A DNA stretch of 64,000 bases. Source: Eriocheir sinensis (taxonomy: Eukaryota > Arthropoda > Malacostraca > Decapoda > Varunidae). The stretch lies in NCBI RefSeq assembly GCF_024679095.1, contig NC_066528.1, forward strand, positions 15,273,015-15,337,014, read 5' to 3'. This document shows positions 1 to 10,830 of this stretch, one piece after another. The position numbers were made by a program, and so were the translations under genes. Below the pieces are notes generated by a model, which was given only the letters and a program-made list of their open reading frames with translations, was not told the origin of the DNA and searched no databases. Numbering within the stretch: position 1 is the first letter of the stretch; every line of letters starts with the position of its first letter.

Positions 1-19
1 TTCTCTTATACAAGCACCA

Positions 20-54
<35 letters not shown>

Positions 55-109
55 TGTGTCGAGTGGTCTGATTCGAACCACGTGTCGGCTGCTCCACGTG
101 AAATCACTT

Positions 110-142
<33 letters not shown>

Positions 143-754
143 CTTCTTTTTCTTTTTCTTTTATATGAGGTCGTTGTTCTTGCATGTTCCCTGTTTAATA
201 TTCTTCTTCTTCTTCTTCTTCTTCTTCTTCTTCTCTCTTTCGTATATGCATCAAAAACTCATCATAACCTTCAATGCACAGAAATCCTGATCGTTACGGC
301 TCACGGATAGAGCAAAAGCACAGTATAATAACATAACAAGCGGTGTATCCTTTCCTCTTACCGTCGTGGTGTTGAGTGACGGAGGGAAGGGAGAGCAGCG
401 GTCGTTGTTTTATAGTAAAGGAAGCAACTCAAGGGCATAAGAAAACATGAGAAGAAAAAAATCGTCCGCTAATCACTGCCCTTATAAAAGAGTGTATAGA
501 TTATCCCAAGGCCACAGAGATGATTAACCGGGTCTTCATGGGTGATTATCCGGTTCATGGTGAAGAAGTGGGGTAAAACTTTCACTAGGAGCACAAAACA
601 CCGCGTGGAAATACCTGCAACTTCTACGAGAGGCTTTTAAACGAGCGAACTGAGGCTACGATAGGGTTAAGAATACGGACTCAGATAATTGATGGATGGG
701 CGGAAGCGTTAATTAGTGGGATGGAGATGAAGAGTTTGTCGCGTATTTCTTTAT
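1..754. other. Microsatellites and unassigned sequence at window edge
   Basis: This stretch holds an (AG)n array at about 24-51, a (CT)n array at about 111-140 and a (TTC)n array at about 200-234. The DNA at 480-754 has balanced composition but no recognisable gene. A short tRNA B-box-like motif (GGTTCGAATC, minus strand, near 70-79) lies between the first two arrays. It is too isolated to call a tRNA or SINE. Confidence 0.6.
408..480 (-). mobile_element. LINE 3'-tail fragment (family of the 40984-42435 element)
   Basis: Read on the minus strand, this matches the terminal segment of the non-LTR element at 40984-42435. It has the CGCT-A-CG(T/C)TGC-like block, a T-rich stretch, then TGCCCTTGAG and TTCCTTTACTAT. 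The match is divergent and lacks the reverse transcriptase part. It is probably a 5'-truncated insertion of a poly(A)-tailed retroelement. Confidence 0.5.
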
Positions 755-2815
755 GACACCAAGCTGCCTCCTCCTTCCCCTTCCTCCTCCCTCCTCCTCC
801 TCCTCTTCCTTCACATCTCTTCCCTCTCCTGGTGTATGTCTCCCATTCTTCCTGTCCCTTCCTTTCTCTGTCATTTTCCATTCCCGTCCCCTTCCTTACT
901 TTCTCTTTTCATTTCTTTTTCCTCTATTCATTCCACTTTTCAGTATTTCTCTATTCTCCTCAGTTTTCCCTTCTCCTCTTATTATTTCCATCTTTCTGTG
1001 TTTTCCTCCTTTTCCTCCCTTTTTCCTCCTTCTCCTGTTCTATTTCCCTTTCTCTCTGTTCTCCTCTTCCTCCTTTTTCCTGCTCCTCTTGTTCTGTTTC
1101 CACCTCTCTTCTCCTTTTCCTGCATTTATTTTACTATTTTTACTTCTCTTTTCTCTTCCTCCTCTTTTTTTCTTCCTACTCCTCTTGTTCGATTTCCATG
1201 TCTCTCTTCCTCTTCCTCTTCCTCCTCTACCTTGCTTCTCTTGCCCTATTTCCGTTTTTCTGTGGTCTCTTCTTTCTCCTCTTTTCTGCTTCTCTTATTC
1301 TGTTTCCTCTTCTCTCTGTTCTCTTCCTCTTCCTCTGTTCTCTTTATTGCTCTTTCCATTCCCTTCCTTTCCTGTTCTTTTCAATCCCTCCCTTTCCTGT
1401 TTTCTTCCTTTCTTCTCCTTCTTCCCATCCCTTCTCAATTCCCTTCCCTCCTTTCCCTATTCCCTTTCTTTCTGTTTCCAATCCCTCCCACCAGTTTGTC
1501 ATTCTCTCCTCCTCCTCCTCCTCCTCCTCTTCCTCCTCCCTAGCCATCACTGTCTCCCCGCCCCGCCCCTTCACTCAGTCTCACTCTCTCGCCAATAAGT
1601 CAACTATTAGGGATCACTTTCGAAGACTAAGCGCCCTTGCGTCACACATGTTGGTACTCTTCTTCTTCTTCTTCTTCCTCTCCTTCTTTCATATGGGATC
1701 ACTGTTTCTGCATGTGCCCTGGTTAATGCTCTTCTTGTTCTTCTTTTTCTTCTTCTTTTTTTCTTCTTTTTCCTCTTCTTTCATATGTGGTGGTTGTTCC
1801 TGTTAGTACTATTCTTCTTTTTCTTCTTCTTCTTCTTCTTCTTCTTCTCCGTTTACTCCTATTCTTCACGTCCTTTCCTCTGCTCCCTTCGCTGTCAAGT
1901 TTTCTTTTATCCAATTTATCCATCTCCTTCCTCTCTTCCTTCCTATTATCCTTCAGGTCTTTTCCTTCATTCCTTTCTCTTTGGCCTTCCTCTCTTCCTT
2001 CCTTCTATCCTTCACATCATTTTCTTCTTCTTTTATGCAGTCTATTCTTCTTGGTCTTCCTCTGTTCCTTCTTCCTGTCTTCCTGCAACCTCAACCTTCA
2101 ACTCTTCTTCAGCAGACTTCAAACCCTTCAGGTATTAGATTCGATCCTCCTTGTAAATGTATAGAGGATTCGAATCTCCTAATGGATGTCTCTTTCTTTC
2201 TCTCATTTATACTTTTATCCTTTTCTGTGACGCTTCTTGCTTCATATCGTTTCCTAATTCCTTACCTTCTTATCCTGTTGCCTGGCTCGCTTCTTTTATC
2301 TTCTCTTCCCTTACTTCTTCTTATTCCCCTTCTCAATCGTTCCATCCCCTTCTCCTCCCTATCTTGCTTCCACCCATCCACTCATCCCCACCTTTCAGCT
2401 CTCCTTATACTTCTACCTCCCCTCCGCTCCTCTTCCCTTTCCCCCTCTTTCCCCATTGCCTCATGGTCGTATAACGCACGGGGTGGCAAACTCTTACCTT
2501 CCCATTTACCCATAAGTCAGTACTCCTTACCTTCCTCCCCTATGGTTATGTCCCTCCTTCTCCCCACCTCCTCCACCTCCTCCCCTCTTCCACCTCTTCC
2601 CTCCTCTTCCCCTCACCCTCATCCTTTCATCTCTATACTTCCCCCCCCTCTCGCTTCCCCTACCCCCTTCCTCCTCCTCCTCTCCCCCATCTCTTCCCTC
2701 CTCTTCCCCTCACCCTCATCCTTTCATCTCTATACTTCCCCATCTGTCCTCCCCTACCCCCTTCCTCCTCCTCCTCCTCCTCCTCCTCCCGCTCCCTTCC
2801 CCTCCTCTCCTCGTA
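755..2815 (+). repeat. 2-kb polypyrimidine tract with (CCT)n and (CTT)n cores
   Basis: The + strand is almost purely C and T over about 2 kb, with (CCT)n near 785-805, 1507-1535 and 2764-2788 and (CTT)n near 1658-1680 and 1815-1850. A segment of about 50 bp at 2592-2646 is repeated at 2697-2745. Overlapping open frames in several phases encode Ser/Phe/Leu/Pro runs, which is expected of pyrimidine repeats and not of genes. A more complex patch at 2080-2200 interrupts the tract. Confidence 0.85.
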
Positions 2816-2942
2816 AAGTACAGAGTTACAGCGAGACAACTTAAGGATTTAATGGATACCTACTCCATTATTGCATTGGAGGAGGAGGAGGAGGAGGAGG
2901 AGAAGGAGAAGGAGGAGGAGGAGGAGGGGAACGTCTACTGGG

Positions 2943-2991
<49 letters not shown>

Positions 2992-3298
2992 CGAGACAGA
3001 CAGACTGAGATTTAGTCCTCAACAATCATATTCTGTGTTAAGTCTCGTGTCTGCCTGTCAACCTCCTCCTCCTCCTCCTCCTCCTCCTCTTCCTCCTCCT
3101 CTTTCTTATCCTACACTTCCTCTTCCTCTCCTACTTTGCACACTCACTTTCCTCTTAATTTCCCCTCCTCCTCCCTTTCCTCACACCCTCCTCTCCTATG
3201 TATGAAAGCATGTATGTACCCACGTATGTATGTATGTGATTAACGTACACCAAAACCTTAAAACAACAACAAGAAAAAAAGAACAAGACGAAGACAAC

Positions 3299-3351
<53 letters not shown>

Positions 3352-4050
3352 CCATCATACCATCTTTTCTTCCCTCAGCCACACTTTACTCTTTTTCTTT
3401 TCCCTCCTTCTTACCAACGCTGTCACGCCCCTGTACACAAAGGAGCGGGGCAGAGAGATGAACCTTCTGCTGTGATTTAGTTCTGCCATTGTCAAGGACC
3501 CACGCCGTTATGTCCACACTGATTTGCTTGTGAGTGGTAGTGCAGTGGTGTGTCCTCCAACGCTGGTGTACTCGGGTTACGAAGAGGAAGAGGAAGAGGA
3601 GGAGGAGGAGGAGGAGGAGGAGGAGGGGAACGTACCAATATAACTATACAAAATATCGCTTGTTGCTTGTTGCTGTATCTTTGCTTTGCTTGTGTGCTGA
3701 AGAGAGAGAGAGAGAGAGAGAGAGAGAGTGTGTGTGTGTGTCTTTCTACTTGGTATATTCTGGAGGAGAAGGAAAACGAAAAAGAGGAGGAGACTAAAAA
3801 CAACAACACTTCATGCATATCGCTTCTTGGCCTGTTCTTAGACGCCCTCGGCTCCCACGACCAATACTTCCAAAGGCCACAAGGAAGATTACTCGGGATC
3901 TCATGACCACACTAACCACCGCCAACACCATGGCTAATAACTCCAATACCGCCCCTAATAATCATATCACACACACGGTAGATTAGGAGCTACAAGGCAT
4001 CCCCCTCCCCAGCCCCCAACACGCAAACACTTCTCCGATAACTTAATAGA
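2816..4050. repeat. Cluster of di- and trinucleotide microsatellites
   Basis: Arrays seen are (GAG)n about 2878-2931, (TC)20 about 2945-2985, (CCT)n about 3062-3110, (CA)n about 3303-3350, (GAG)n about 3583-3628 and (AG)n about 3698-3728 running into (TG)n. GTATGTATGTAT-type tetranucleotides occur near 3200-3240. Sequence between arrays, including 3780-4050, shows no recognisable gene. Confidence 0.85.
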
Positions 4051-4055
4051 CAAAG

Positions 4056-4470
4056 CTCTGCCCTGTCTGGCTCTGACTTGGCGGGCCGAGGTTCGAGTCC
4101 CGTTCAGTCTGGGATTTTCCGCCTACAAGGAGCGGTTCCAGTCCCCCCTTGAGCAAGTCGGATGAGATGCGTGGTGTGTGAATGTCCCGTCGGTACCCAG
4201 AAGGTTTGGAAAGTTTCGTTTAGTCGGCGCAACATCTGTGGTCATAGGAATTATAGGAGAAGAGAACAGATCCCGGGAGACGGGACACAACGCCCGATTA
4301 ATACCTGGTACCCATTCACTGCTGGGTGGACAGGGGCGTAGGGTATCGGAAAAGCCGCCCAAATTTTGCCAGTACCCAGAGATCGACTATACTGATGCTT
4401 GCTGGGGATAGCGGGTCCAGCCGAGATCAGGCCGTGGGTGAATTATACCTTGAGGCACCTTGAGGTTTAT
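4056..4470 (-). mobile_element. Composite tRNA-related SINE
   Basis: The body at about 4200-4370 is closely similar to 58000-58180; both share the blocks TTTCGTTTAGTCGGCGCA, TAATACCTGGTACCCATTCA and AGGGGCGTAGGGTATCGGAA. In the 58-kb copy the body is joined on the minus strand to a tRNA-like head, so I orient this copy the same way. Here that head is missing. A separate plus-strand B-box-like motif (GGTTCGAGTCC at about 4090-4100) lies on the other side, which suggests a rearranged or nested pair of elements. Confidence 0.6.
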
Positions 4471-4806
4471 TAACACGCCAGAGAATAACAGGTAATGAGA
4501 CGAAACCTACAATGAACTCCGCCACGGGACAGGTACGGGGAGCCGCCTACCTGCTGATAATTATGAAGGGGGGAGAAGGGAAGGAGGAAAAGGTATGCCT
4601 CCTATGTCGTCTGACCTCACGCCCCCTTCACTCACCCCTGCACCCCCCTTCAACCCTTTCATCCCCCTCCCCCTCCCCCCTTCCTGGTTCCCTTAGTGAT
4701 CTCCCAGGCGTGGCAAAGACATGGTCAGTTGATGCAGATATTCACATTCTTGTCTTTCATTATATCACAAAGGAGACACATATATCACGTGATCTTCTTC
4801 CCCTAT

Positions 4807-4809
<3 letters not shown>
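4471..4809. other. Unassigned spacer
   Basis: Mixed sequence with a C-rich patch at about 4620-4690. I see no gene, RNA or dispersed repeat that I can name. Confidence 0.4.

Positions 4810-4869
<60 letters not shown>
4810..4869. repeat. (CA)30 microsatellite
   Basis: Perfect dinucleotide array of about 60 bp. It is followed by A/G-rich sequence to about 5010. Confidence 0.97.
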
Positions 4870-4873
<4 letters not shown>

Positions 4874-5013
4874 ACCACGTGGAAAGTAGGTAGAAAGAAA
4901 AGTAAAAAAAAAAAGAAAGAGAAAGGTGTGTAAGATTTGCTTCAACAATAAAGAAAAAAGAAAGAAAAGAAAAAGAAAATAAAGAAAATGCAGAACCGTT
5001 AAATATCTATGAT

Positions 5014-5014
<1 letters not shown>

Positions 5015-5085
<71 letters not shown>

Positions 5086-5124
5086 CATAGAGAGAGAGGT
5101 CAGAAGTATGATCGGATAATCCGA

Positions 5125-5188
<64 letters not shown>

Positions 5189-5241
5189 AACAACGAGAGA
5201 GAGAGAGAGAGGTCAGTAAGAAGTATGATCGGATAATCCCA

Positions 5242-5274
<33 letters not shown>
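5015..5274. repeat. Three (CA)n arrays in a tandem higher-order unit
   Basis: (CA)n arrays at about 5015-5082, 5125-5185 and 5242-5273 are separated by two copies of the same spacer, which contains GAGAGAGAGGTCAG and AAGTATGATCGGATAATCC. The structure is a minisatellite whose unit is CA-array plus spacer. The array length differs between units. Confidence 0.9.
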
Positions 5275-5276
<2 letters not shown>

Positions 5277-5465
5277 AATGGCGTCACCTTACCGTCACCT
5301 GTCACCGCAGTTCTTTGTAAATTAGGGGTCATTGTGGGCCCCGCTGGCTACCGCCCCCCCCCCCTCTCCCCCGACAGGTAATTCGCGGGCAGGTAAGGTG
5401 GGCATGGGGGGGGGGAGGGGGGGAGGGAGGGGACAGGTAAGGGCGTGAAGGGGTAAAGAGGCAGT
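5275..5465 (+). other. G/C-run segment with quadruplex-prone G tract
   Basis: A run of ten C at about 5351-5360 is followed by closely spaced runs of G at about 5406-5435, giving at least four GGG tracts on the + strand. Several CAGGTAA motifs are present (5275, 5384, 5395, 5435 areas). No gene is visible. Confidence 0.6.
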
Positions 5466-6230
5466 GGTTGCAGATAAAGGTAATGTATTTTATTTTTTGC
5501 GTCTTTTTTTGTTGTTCTTTTTTTTCTTTCTTTTTTTTTGTTGTTTATTACGTATTCGTCTTTAATGCTTCTTATTTTTCTTGTTTTTTTTTGTTTGTTT
5601 TCTTGATTTCTTCTTTTCTTTATTATTTTCTTCTTCGTTTTCTTCTTGTTTTCTTCTTTTATTGATTATTTTTTCTTCTTTCTTTTTCTTCTTTTTTCTT
5701 GATTATTTTTCTTCTTTCTTCTTCCTTTTCTTGTTTTCTTCTTTGCTTTATTATTTTTCTTCTTTCTTTTTCCTTTTCTTCTTGTTTTCTTCTTCTTTTC
5801 TTTATTATTTTCTTCTTTCTTCTTCCTTTTCTTCTTCTTTTCTTTATTATTTTCTTTTTCTTCTTGTTTTCTTCTTCTTTTCTTTATTATTTTCTTCTTT
5901 CTTCTTCCTTTTCTTCTTCTTTTCTTTATTATTTTCTTTTTCTTTTCTGTTTCCTTCTTCTTTTCTTTATCATTTTCTTCTCTTCTTCCTTTTCTTCTTC
6001 TTTTCTTTATTATTTTTTTCTTCTTGTTTTCTTCTTGTTTTCTATATTATTTTTCTTCTTTCTTTTTCCTTTTCTTCTTTTTATCTTCTTGTCTTTATTA
6101 TTTTCTTCTTACTTCTTTTTGTTTTCCTCTTTTCTTTATCATTCTCTTCTTTCTTCTTCCTTTTCTCGTTTTCTTCTTTTCTTCATCATTTTCCATTTTC
6201 TTATCTTCTCTTTTATATCCAAGAACAAGA
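5466..6230 (+). repeat. T-rich polypyrimidine tract of degenerate tandem units
   Basis: The tract is composed of TTC, TTTC and TTATTATTTTC blocks. A motif of the type TCTTTATTATTTTCTTCTT recurs about every 55-75 bp, so this is a degenerate minisatellite. The apparent Phe/Leu/Ser-rich open frames have no domain content. Confidence 0.85.
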
Positions 6231-6504
6231 ACAAAATGACACTAACAAGAACAAAGCAGAAGAGTTGAAGAACCCTCACTGTGGCAAAATAAAGAAGACA
6301 AAAAGACAAAAAAGAAAATCTTCCTGAACCAAGGCCATCGCCCCCTTCAAGCAGGTTCTGTGATGCAAGAGTTTAAGCCCACACCCCGCGCCTGGCTCCC
6401 GTGCATGGTCGTGTGTGTATACTGGCAGGGAGAAATGAGGGCACGGCGGCGTCTGTCAGCGGGGAAAGAATAAATATTGACGGAAAAAGAGAATGAAGGA
6501 GCTG
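6231..6504. other. Unassigned spacer
   Basis: A/G-rich at the start (about 6225-6330), then mixed sequence to 6504. No gene or named repeat was recognised. Confidence 0.4.
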
Positions 6505-6990
6505 TATACGACTGACATGATATAAAAGACAAGAAGTTTGGAAATAAATCAACGGGAACTTGGATAAATGTATAGTGTAGATAAACAATATTAGGACAAC
6601 GGTATACTTAATATGACTAAAAAAAAGAATTAAGGACGACTGACATGGAAAATAGAAAAAGAATAGTTTGGAAATATACTGAACGGAAACTTGGGAAAAT
6701 GTATTGAGTAGATAAAACAGTATTAGGACAACGGTGTGACTATCAAATGAGAAAAGAAGAAGAAAATAGGCTGTCTACATTGATGAAAAGGAGGAAAAAT
6801 TGAATAGTTTGGAAATATACTGAACGGAAACTTGAAAAAAAAAATTGTATTGTGTAGATAAAACGATATTAGGAGAATGGTATAATTAACATGACAAGAA
6901 AAGAGTGAAGGACGAAAGTACGACTGACATGAAAAATAGGAAAAGAAGAAAAGTTTGAAAATAAATGACCGGAAACTTTGACAACTCACT
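6505..6990. repeat. Imperfect tandem repeat, unit about 120-140 bp, about 4 copies
   Basis: Each unit carries GACTGACATG, AAGTTTGGAAATA, GAACGGAAACTTGG and TGTGTAGATAAAAC-like blocks in the same order. Units have diverged by substitutions and small indels. No coding content. Confidence 0.8.
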
Positions 6991-7016
6991 GCTCCTAAAA
7001 ATTAAAAAAAAGTTCA

Positions 7017-7068
7017 GAGGAGTGTGGCCGACAGCGAGGCCAATTTCGGGAGGAGAGGTGTTCTGAGT
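7017..7068 (-). mobile_element. LINE 3'-region fragment
   Basis: On the minus strand this corresponds to the junction of the reverse transcriptase stop and the 3' UTR of the 40984-42435 element: CCTCCCGAAATTG-GCCTC-type sequence followed by a GGCCAC-like block. It is short and diverged. Confidence 0.5.
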
Positions 7069-7106
7069 GATTAGGGTGGGGGTACGGTTTTTCTTGTTCT
7101 TGTTTT

Positions 7107-7515
7107 GGTTCCTTTTCTTCTTGTTCTAGTTCCTCTTGTTCTTGGATGTGAAAGTTAAGATGAGAAAAAAAAAAGTAAAAGAGAGGACATTGGTTGAACT
7201 CCCGCCCGATACGAACGCTGACATTTTAATTCTTGTTTTTGTTGATTTTCTTCTTGTTCTAGTTCCTGAAGTTCTTGGGTATAAAAGTAGAGATAAGAAA
7301 AAGAAAAAAATAAAGAAAAACAGAAGAGATTACCAAGGTTTAACTCCCGCCCGCCACGAACGCTGACATTTTAATTCTTGTTTTTGTTGATTTTCTTCTT
7401 GTTTAGTTCCTGAAGTTCTTGGATATAAAAGTAAAGATAAGAAGAAAAAATAATAAAGAAAATCAGAAGAGATACCATGGTTCTCCGGCCCGCCACGAAC
7501 GCTGACCTTTTCAAA
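7107..7515. repeat. Tandem repeat, unit about 130 bp, 3 copies
   Basis: Units share GTTCCTGAAGTTCTTGG, a TATAAAAGTA-GATAAGAA A-rich block, CAGAAGAGA and CGCCACGAACGCTGAC. The third copy ends near 7508 with CGCCACGAACGCTGACCTTT. Confidence 0.8.
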
Positions 7516-7740
7516 TCATCGCCGAAGGGTCTATGCTATCCTGGTGACCGTCTGCCAACCCGAAGTGCAGCGAAACTCTCTACACGGAAGAGATGAGTTC
7601 CAGGGCCAGCAAAACACTAGCGCCATGTGGAATATACTCCCTCAAAATTGTCCTCAGTGATACAGGAAACGCTTTGTGGTTAATAGAATATATTGTCATT
7701 CGATATGTCTTAATTTATAAACACTTAAAGAGGCGAGTGA
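7516..7740 (+). mobile_element. Diverged SINE body fragment
   Basis: The segment contains TATCCTGGTGACCGTCTGCCAACCC, GATGAGTTCCAGGGCCAGC and AGCGCCATGTGGAATA-like blocks in the order seen in the tRNA-SINEs at 18996 and 51531. There is no recognisable tRNA-like head. Sequence from 7670 to 7740 is unassigned. Confidence 0.5.
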
Positions 7741-7873
7741 TTTTCTTCTTTTTCTTCTTCTTCTTCTTCTTCTTCTTCTGCTTCTGCTTCTTCTTCTTCT
7801 TCTTCTTTTTCTTCTTCAATTCCGCCTTTTACTTCTCCTTTGCACAGCAGACAAATTTATCATCAGCTTTATC

Positions 7874-7927
<54 letters not shown>

Positions 7928-8083
7928 AACACACACACGCATAACGGGAGATTCCTGTATGCCGGATGCCTGCAAGCGAGGGCATAGACGAGCCTCCTCC
8001 TCCTCCTCCTCCTCCTCCTCCTTCTCCTCCTTCTCCTGCCGTGATATAGTGAATGTCGAGATACTGTAAGGGGGCATGAAGAG

Positions 8084-8128
<45 letters not shown>

Positions 8129-8138
8129 AGCAGTCATA

Positions 8139-8202
<64 letters not shown>

Positions 8203-8438
8203 ACAACATACAAACAAACAAACAGTACGCTCAGGTATACAGGTAAACAAACATATAAACAAACAGAGATAAACAAACATAAGAAAGTAACGAAACAAAC
8301 TACTGACGAAACTACGAACACACACACACACACACACACATGCACACAGGCTGGTGACCGTCACGCCACGTCGCCCCCAGCCTGTGGCCAGGGCGTGGGA
8401 ATATATTTGCGCTCCTTCACTGCTCTTTAGTGGTCCCT
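7741..8438. repeat. Microsatellite cluster
   Basis: Arrays are (TTC)n about 7741-7818, (CA)n about 7875-7922, (CCT)n about 7993-8038, (CA)n about 8085-8125, (CT)n about 8143-8199, CAAA/ACAA-type repeats about 8205-8320 and (CA)n about 8321-8341. Short unique spacers separate them. Confidence 0.92.
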
Positions 8439-9325
8439 CACCATTTTGTACGCACTCCTAATTAGCGTTCACCATTTTGTACGCACTTCTAATTAGCGTT
8501 CACCATTTTGTACGCACTCCTAATTAGCGTTCACCATTTTGTACGCACTCCTAATTAGCGTTCGCCATTTCGTACGCACTCCTAACTAACGTTCACCATT
8601 TTGTACGCACTTCTAATTAGCGTTCACCATTTTGTACGCACTCCTAATTAGCGTTCACCATTTTGTACGCACTCCTAATTAGCGTTCACCATTTTGTACG
8701 CACCCCTAATTAGCGCTCACCATTTTGTACGCACTCCTAATTAGCGTTCGCCATTTCGTACGCACTCCTAACTAGCGTTCACCATTTCGTACGCACTCCT
8801 AACTAGCGTTCACCATTTTGTACGCACTTCTAATTAGCGTTCACCATTTTGTACGCACCCCTAATTAGCGTTCACCATTTTGTACGCACTTCTAATTAGC
8901 GTTCTCCATTTTGTACGCACTTCTAATTAGCGTTCACCATTTTGTACGCATCCCTAATTAGCGTTCACCATTTTGTACGCACTCCTAATTAGCGTTCACC
9001 ATTTTGTACGCACTCCTAATTAGTGTTCGCCATTTTGTACGCACTCCTAATTAGCGTTCACCATTTTGTACGCACTCCTAATTAGCGTTCACCATTTTGT
9101 ACGCACTCCTAATTAGCGTTCACCATTTTGTACGCACTCCTAATTAGCGTTCGCCATTTTGTACGCACTCCTAATTAGCGTTCACCATTTTGTACGCACT
9201 CCTAATTAGCGTTCACCATTTTGTACGCACTCCTAATTAGCGTTCGCCATTTTGTACGCACTCCTAATTAGCGGTCACCATTTTGTACGCACTCCTAACT
9301 AGCGTTCACCATTTTGTACGCACTT
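8439..9325 (+). repeat. 31-bp satellite-like array A, about 29 units
   Basis: The 31-bp unit contains CACCATTTTGTACGCACTCC followed by TAATTAGCGTT. Units are mostly identical, with scattered single substitutions. There are no spacers between units. Each unit carries a TAATTA core and a CCATTTT core. The array decays at its 3' end (TACGCACTTTTATCATTTCC). Not coding: the apparent start codon of a later open frame lies inside the array. Confidence 0.95.
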
Positions 9326-9540
9326 TTATCATTTCCGTGCACCTAATACTTTGCACACGACCTCAAATTAACGTATACCAGTTTGTACGTTTTGCTCTAA
9401 TTTTTCCATACCAGCTATATATATATTTTTTTCTGATTTGCGTTCTAAGTGAGAGACAAAGACACTCTAACAGACACAGACAATTAGACAGACAGACAAA
9501 CAGAGACAAACAAATCAAACAGACAAACCACCGGAAATTG

Positions 9541-9658
9541 ACCTCTCTTATGGTCACTCTCTACTTTTATCTTTTTTTTTCTAGTAGCATATATCGGGAT
9601 CTTTTTTTCTACAGTTTTTATATGCCCTTGAGCTGCTTCCTTTCCTGTAAATAAAATA
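9541..9658 (+). mobile_element. LINE 3'-tail copy within duplication A
   Basis: Blocks ATTGACCTCTCTTATGG, a T-rich stretch, ATGCCCTTGAGCTGCTTCC and TTTCCTGTAAATAAAAT align in order with the 3' UTR of the non-LTR element ending at 42435. The reverse transcriptase part is absent. The orthologous copy lies at 13983-14098, so insertion preceded the segmental duplication. Confidence 0.75.
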
Positions 9659-9870
9659 AAAAGAAACGGGCAGACAGATACCGACAGACAGACAGAAAGA
9701 TAGACAGTGACAGGCTTCAGAAAATATAGCCAAAACCAAAATAGAAACCACATCATATATAAATAAAATAAAAAGAAACAGGCAGACAGATACCGACAGA
9801 CAGACAGAAAGATAGACAGTGACAGGCTCCAGAAAATATATCCAAAACCAAAATAGAAACCACATCATAT
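9647..9870 (+). repeat. Two-copy tandem repeat, unit about 110 bp
   Basis: The block from AAATAAAATAAAAAGAAAC through GCAGACAGATACCGACAGAC to GAAACCACATCATATATAA occurs twice back to back. It occurs only once in the duplicate segment at about 14090-14205. This shows unit gain or loss after the segmental duplication. Confidence 0.85.
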
Positions 9871-9985
9871 ATAAATCATGGACTCTGAACTCCTTTGTCT
9901 AAACCAGCGCTGGAGAAAAAAAATAACCATGAAAATGAAAAAGAAAAAAAATGAATGTATAACGACTAACGTGGTCTTGTTTTGC

Positions 9986-10570
9986 TTTTCCTTTTCCTTC
10001 ATCAATTCTTTCATTACAATCTTTTCACTCTCTGTTACACTTTACTTTCCTGTCTATCCTTCATCCTTCTTTTTCTTTCAACTTTCTTACTTTCCAACAC
10101 CCTAACACATACTAACATACGTCTTTTTCTTTTCATTTTCCTTTATCAATTCTTTCTTTACAATCTTTTCACTCTCTCTTACACATAACTTTCCTGTCTA
10201 TCTTTCGCTCTTTTTACTTTCAACTTTCTTTCTTTCCAACACCCTAACACACACACTAACATATACGTCTTTTTCTTTTCATTTTCCTTTATCAATTCTT
10301 TCTTTACAATCTTTTCACTCTCTCTTAATCTTTACTTTCCTATCAATCCTTCATATTTCTTTTACTTTGCACTTTCTCTCGTCTTTCCAACACCCTAACA
10401 CACACACTAACATATACGTCTCTTTCTATTCATTTTCCTTTATCAATTCTTTCTTTACAATCTTTTCACTCTCCCTCTCACATTTTACTTTCCTGTCTAT
10501 CCTTCACCCCTTTCCTTACTTTCAACTTTCTCTCGTCTTTCCAACACCCTAACACACACAAACAAACGTC
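9986..10570 (+). repeat. About 150-bp tandem repeat, 4 units (copy A)
   Basis: Units carry TTTATCAATTCTTTCTTTAC, AATCTTTTCACTCTCTCTTA, TTTCCTGTCTATCC and CCAACACCCTAACACA. The last block recurs near 10096, 10238, 10389 and 10541. Phe/Ser-rich open frames here are translations of the unit. Confidence 0.88.
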
Positions 10571-10830
10571 ATATTCTTTTCATTTTCCTTTATCAATTCT
10601 TTCTACTCACTCTTCGATCTCCCTTGCACAGCACTGGACTTCCCTTCCTATCCTTCTCCCTTCCATTACTCTGCACTTTCTCTCCTCTTACCAACGGGAT
10701 CAGCAAAGACAAACAGTGTCTCTCAAATCATACACACGGAGCCCTTCACGTCACTTCAAGCTTACAAAATGAGGCGAAAAAGTGAGTCCCAAGCGGAGCA
10801 GTGACGCGCGGGCCAGGTAAGGTAAGGCCA
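10571..10830. other. Conserved non-repeat block, copy A
   Basis: Mixed sequence that includes CACACGGAGCCCTTCACGTC and ends in a CAGGTAAGGTAAGGCCAGGTAA stretch. It is nearly identical to 15490-15780 in copy B. No open frame or RNA gene was recognised. Confidence 0.55.

Noticed and set aside
753..1806. Overlapping 235- to 324-codon Ser/Phe/Leu/Pro frames
   Set aside because: Polypyrimidine DNA contains no stop codons in the + frames (all stops need a purine), so long frames are expected by composition. There is no domain and no codon bias.
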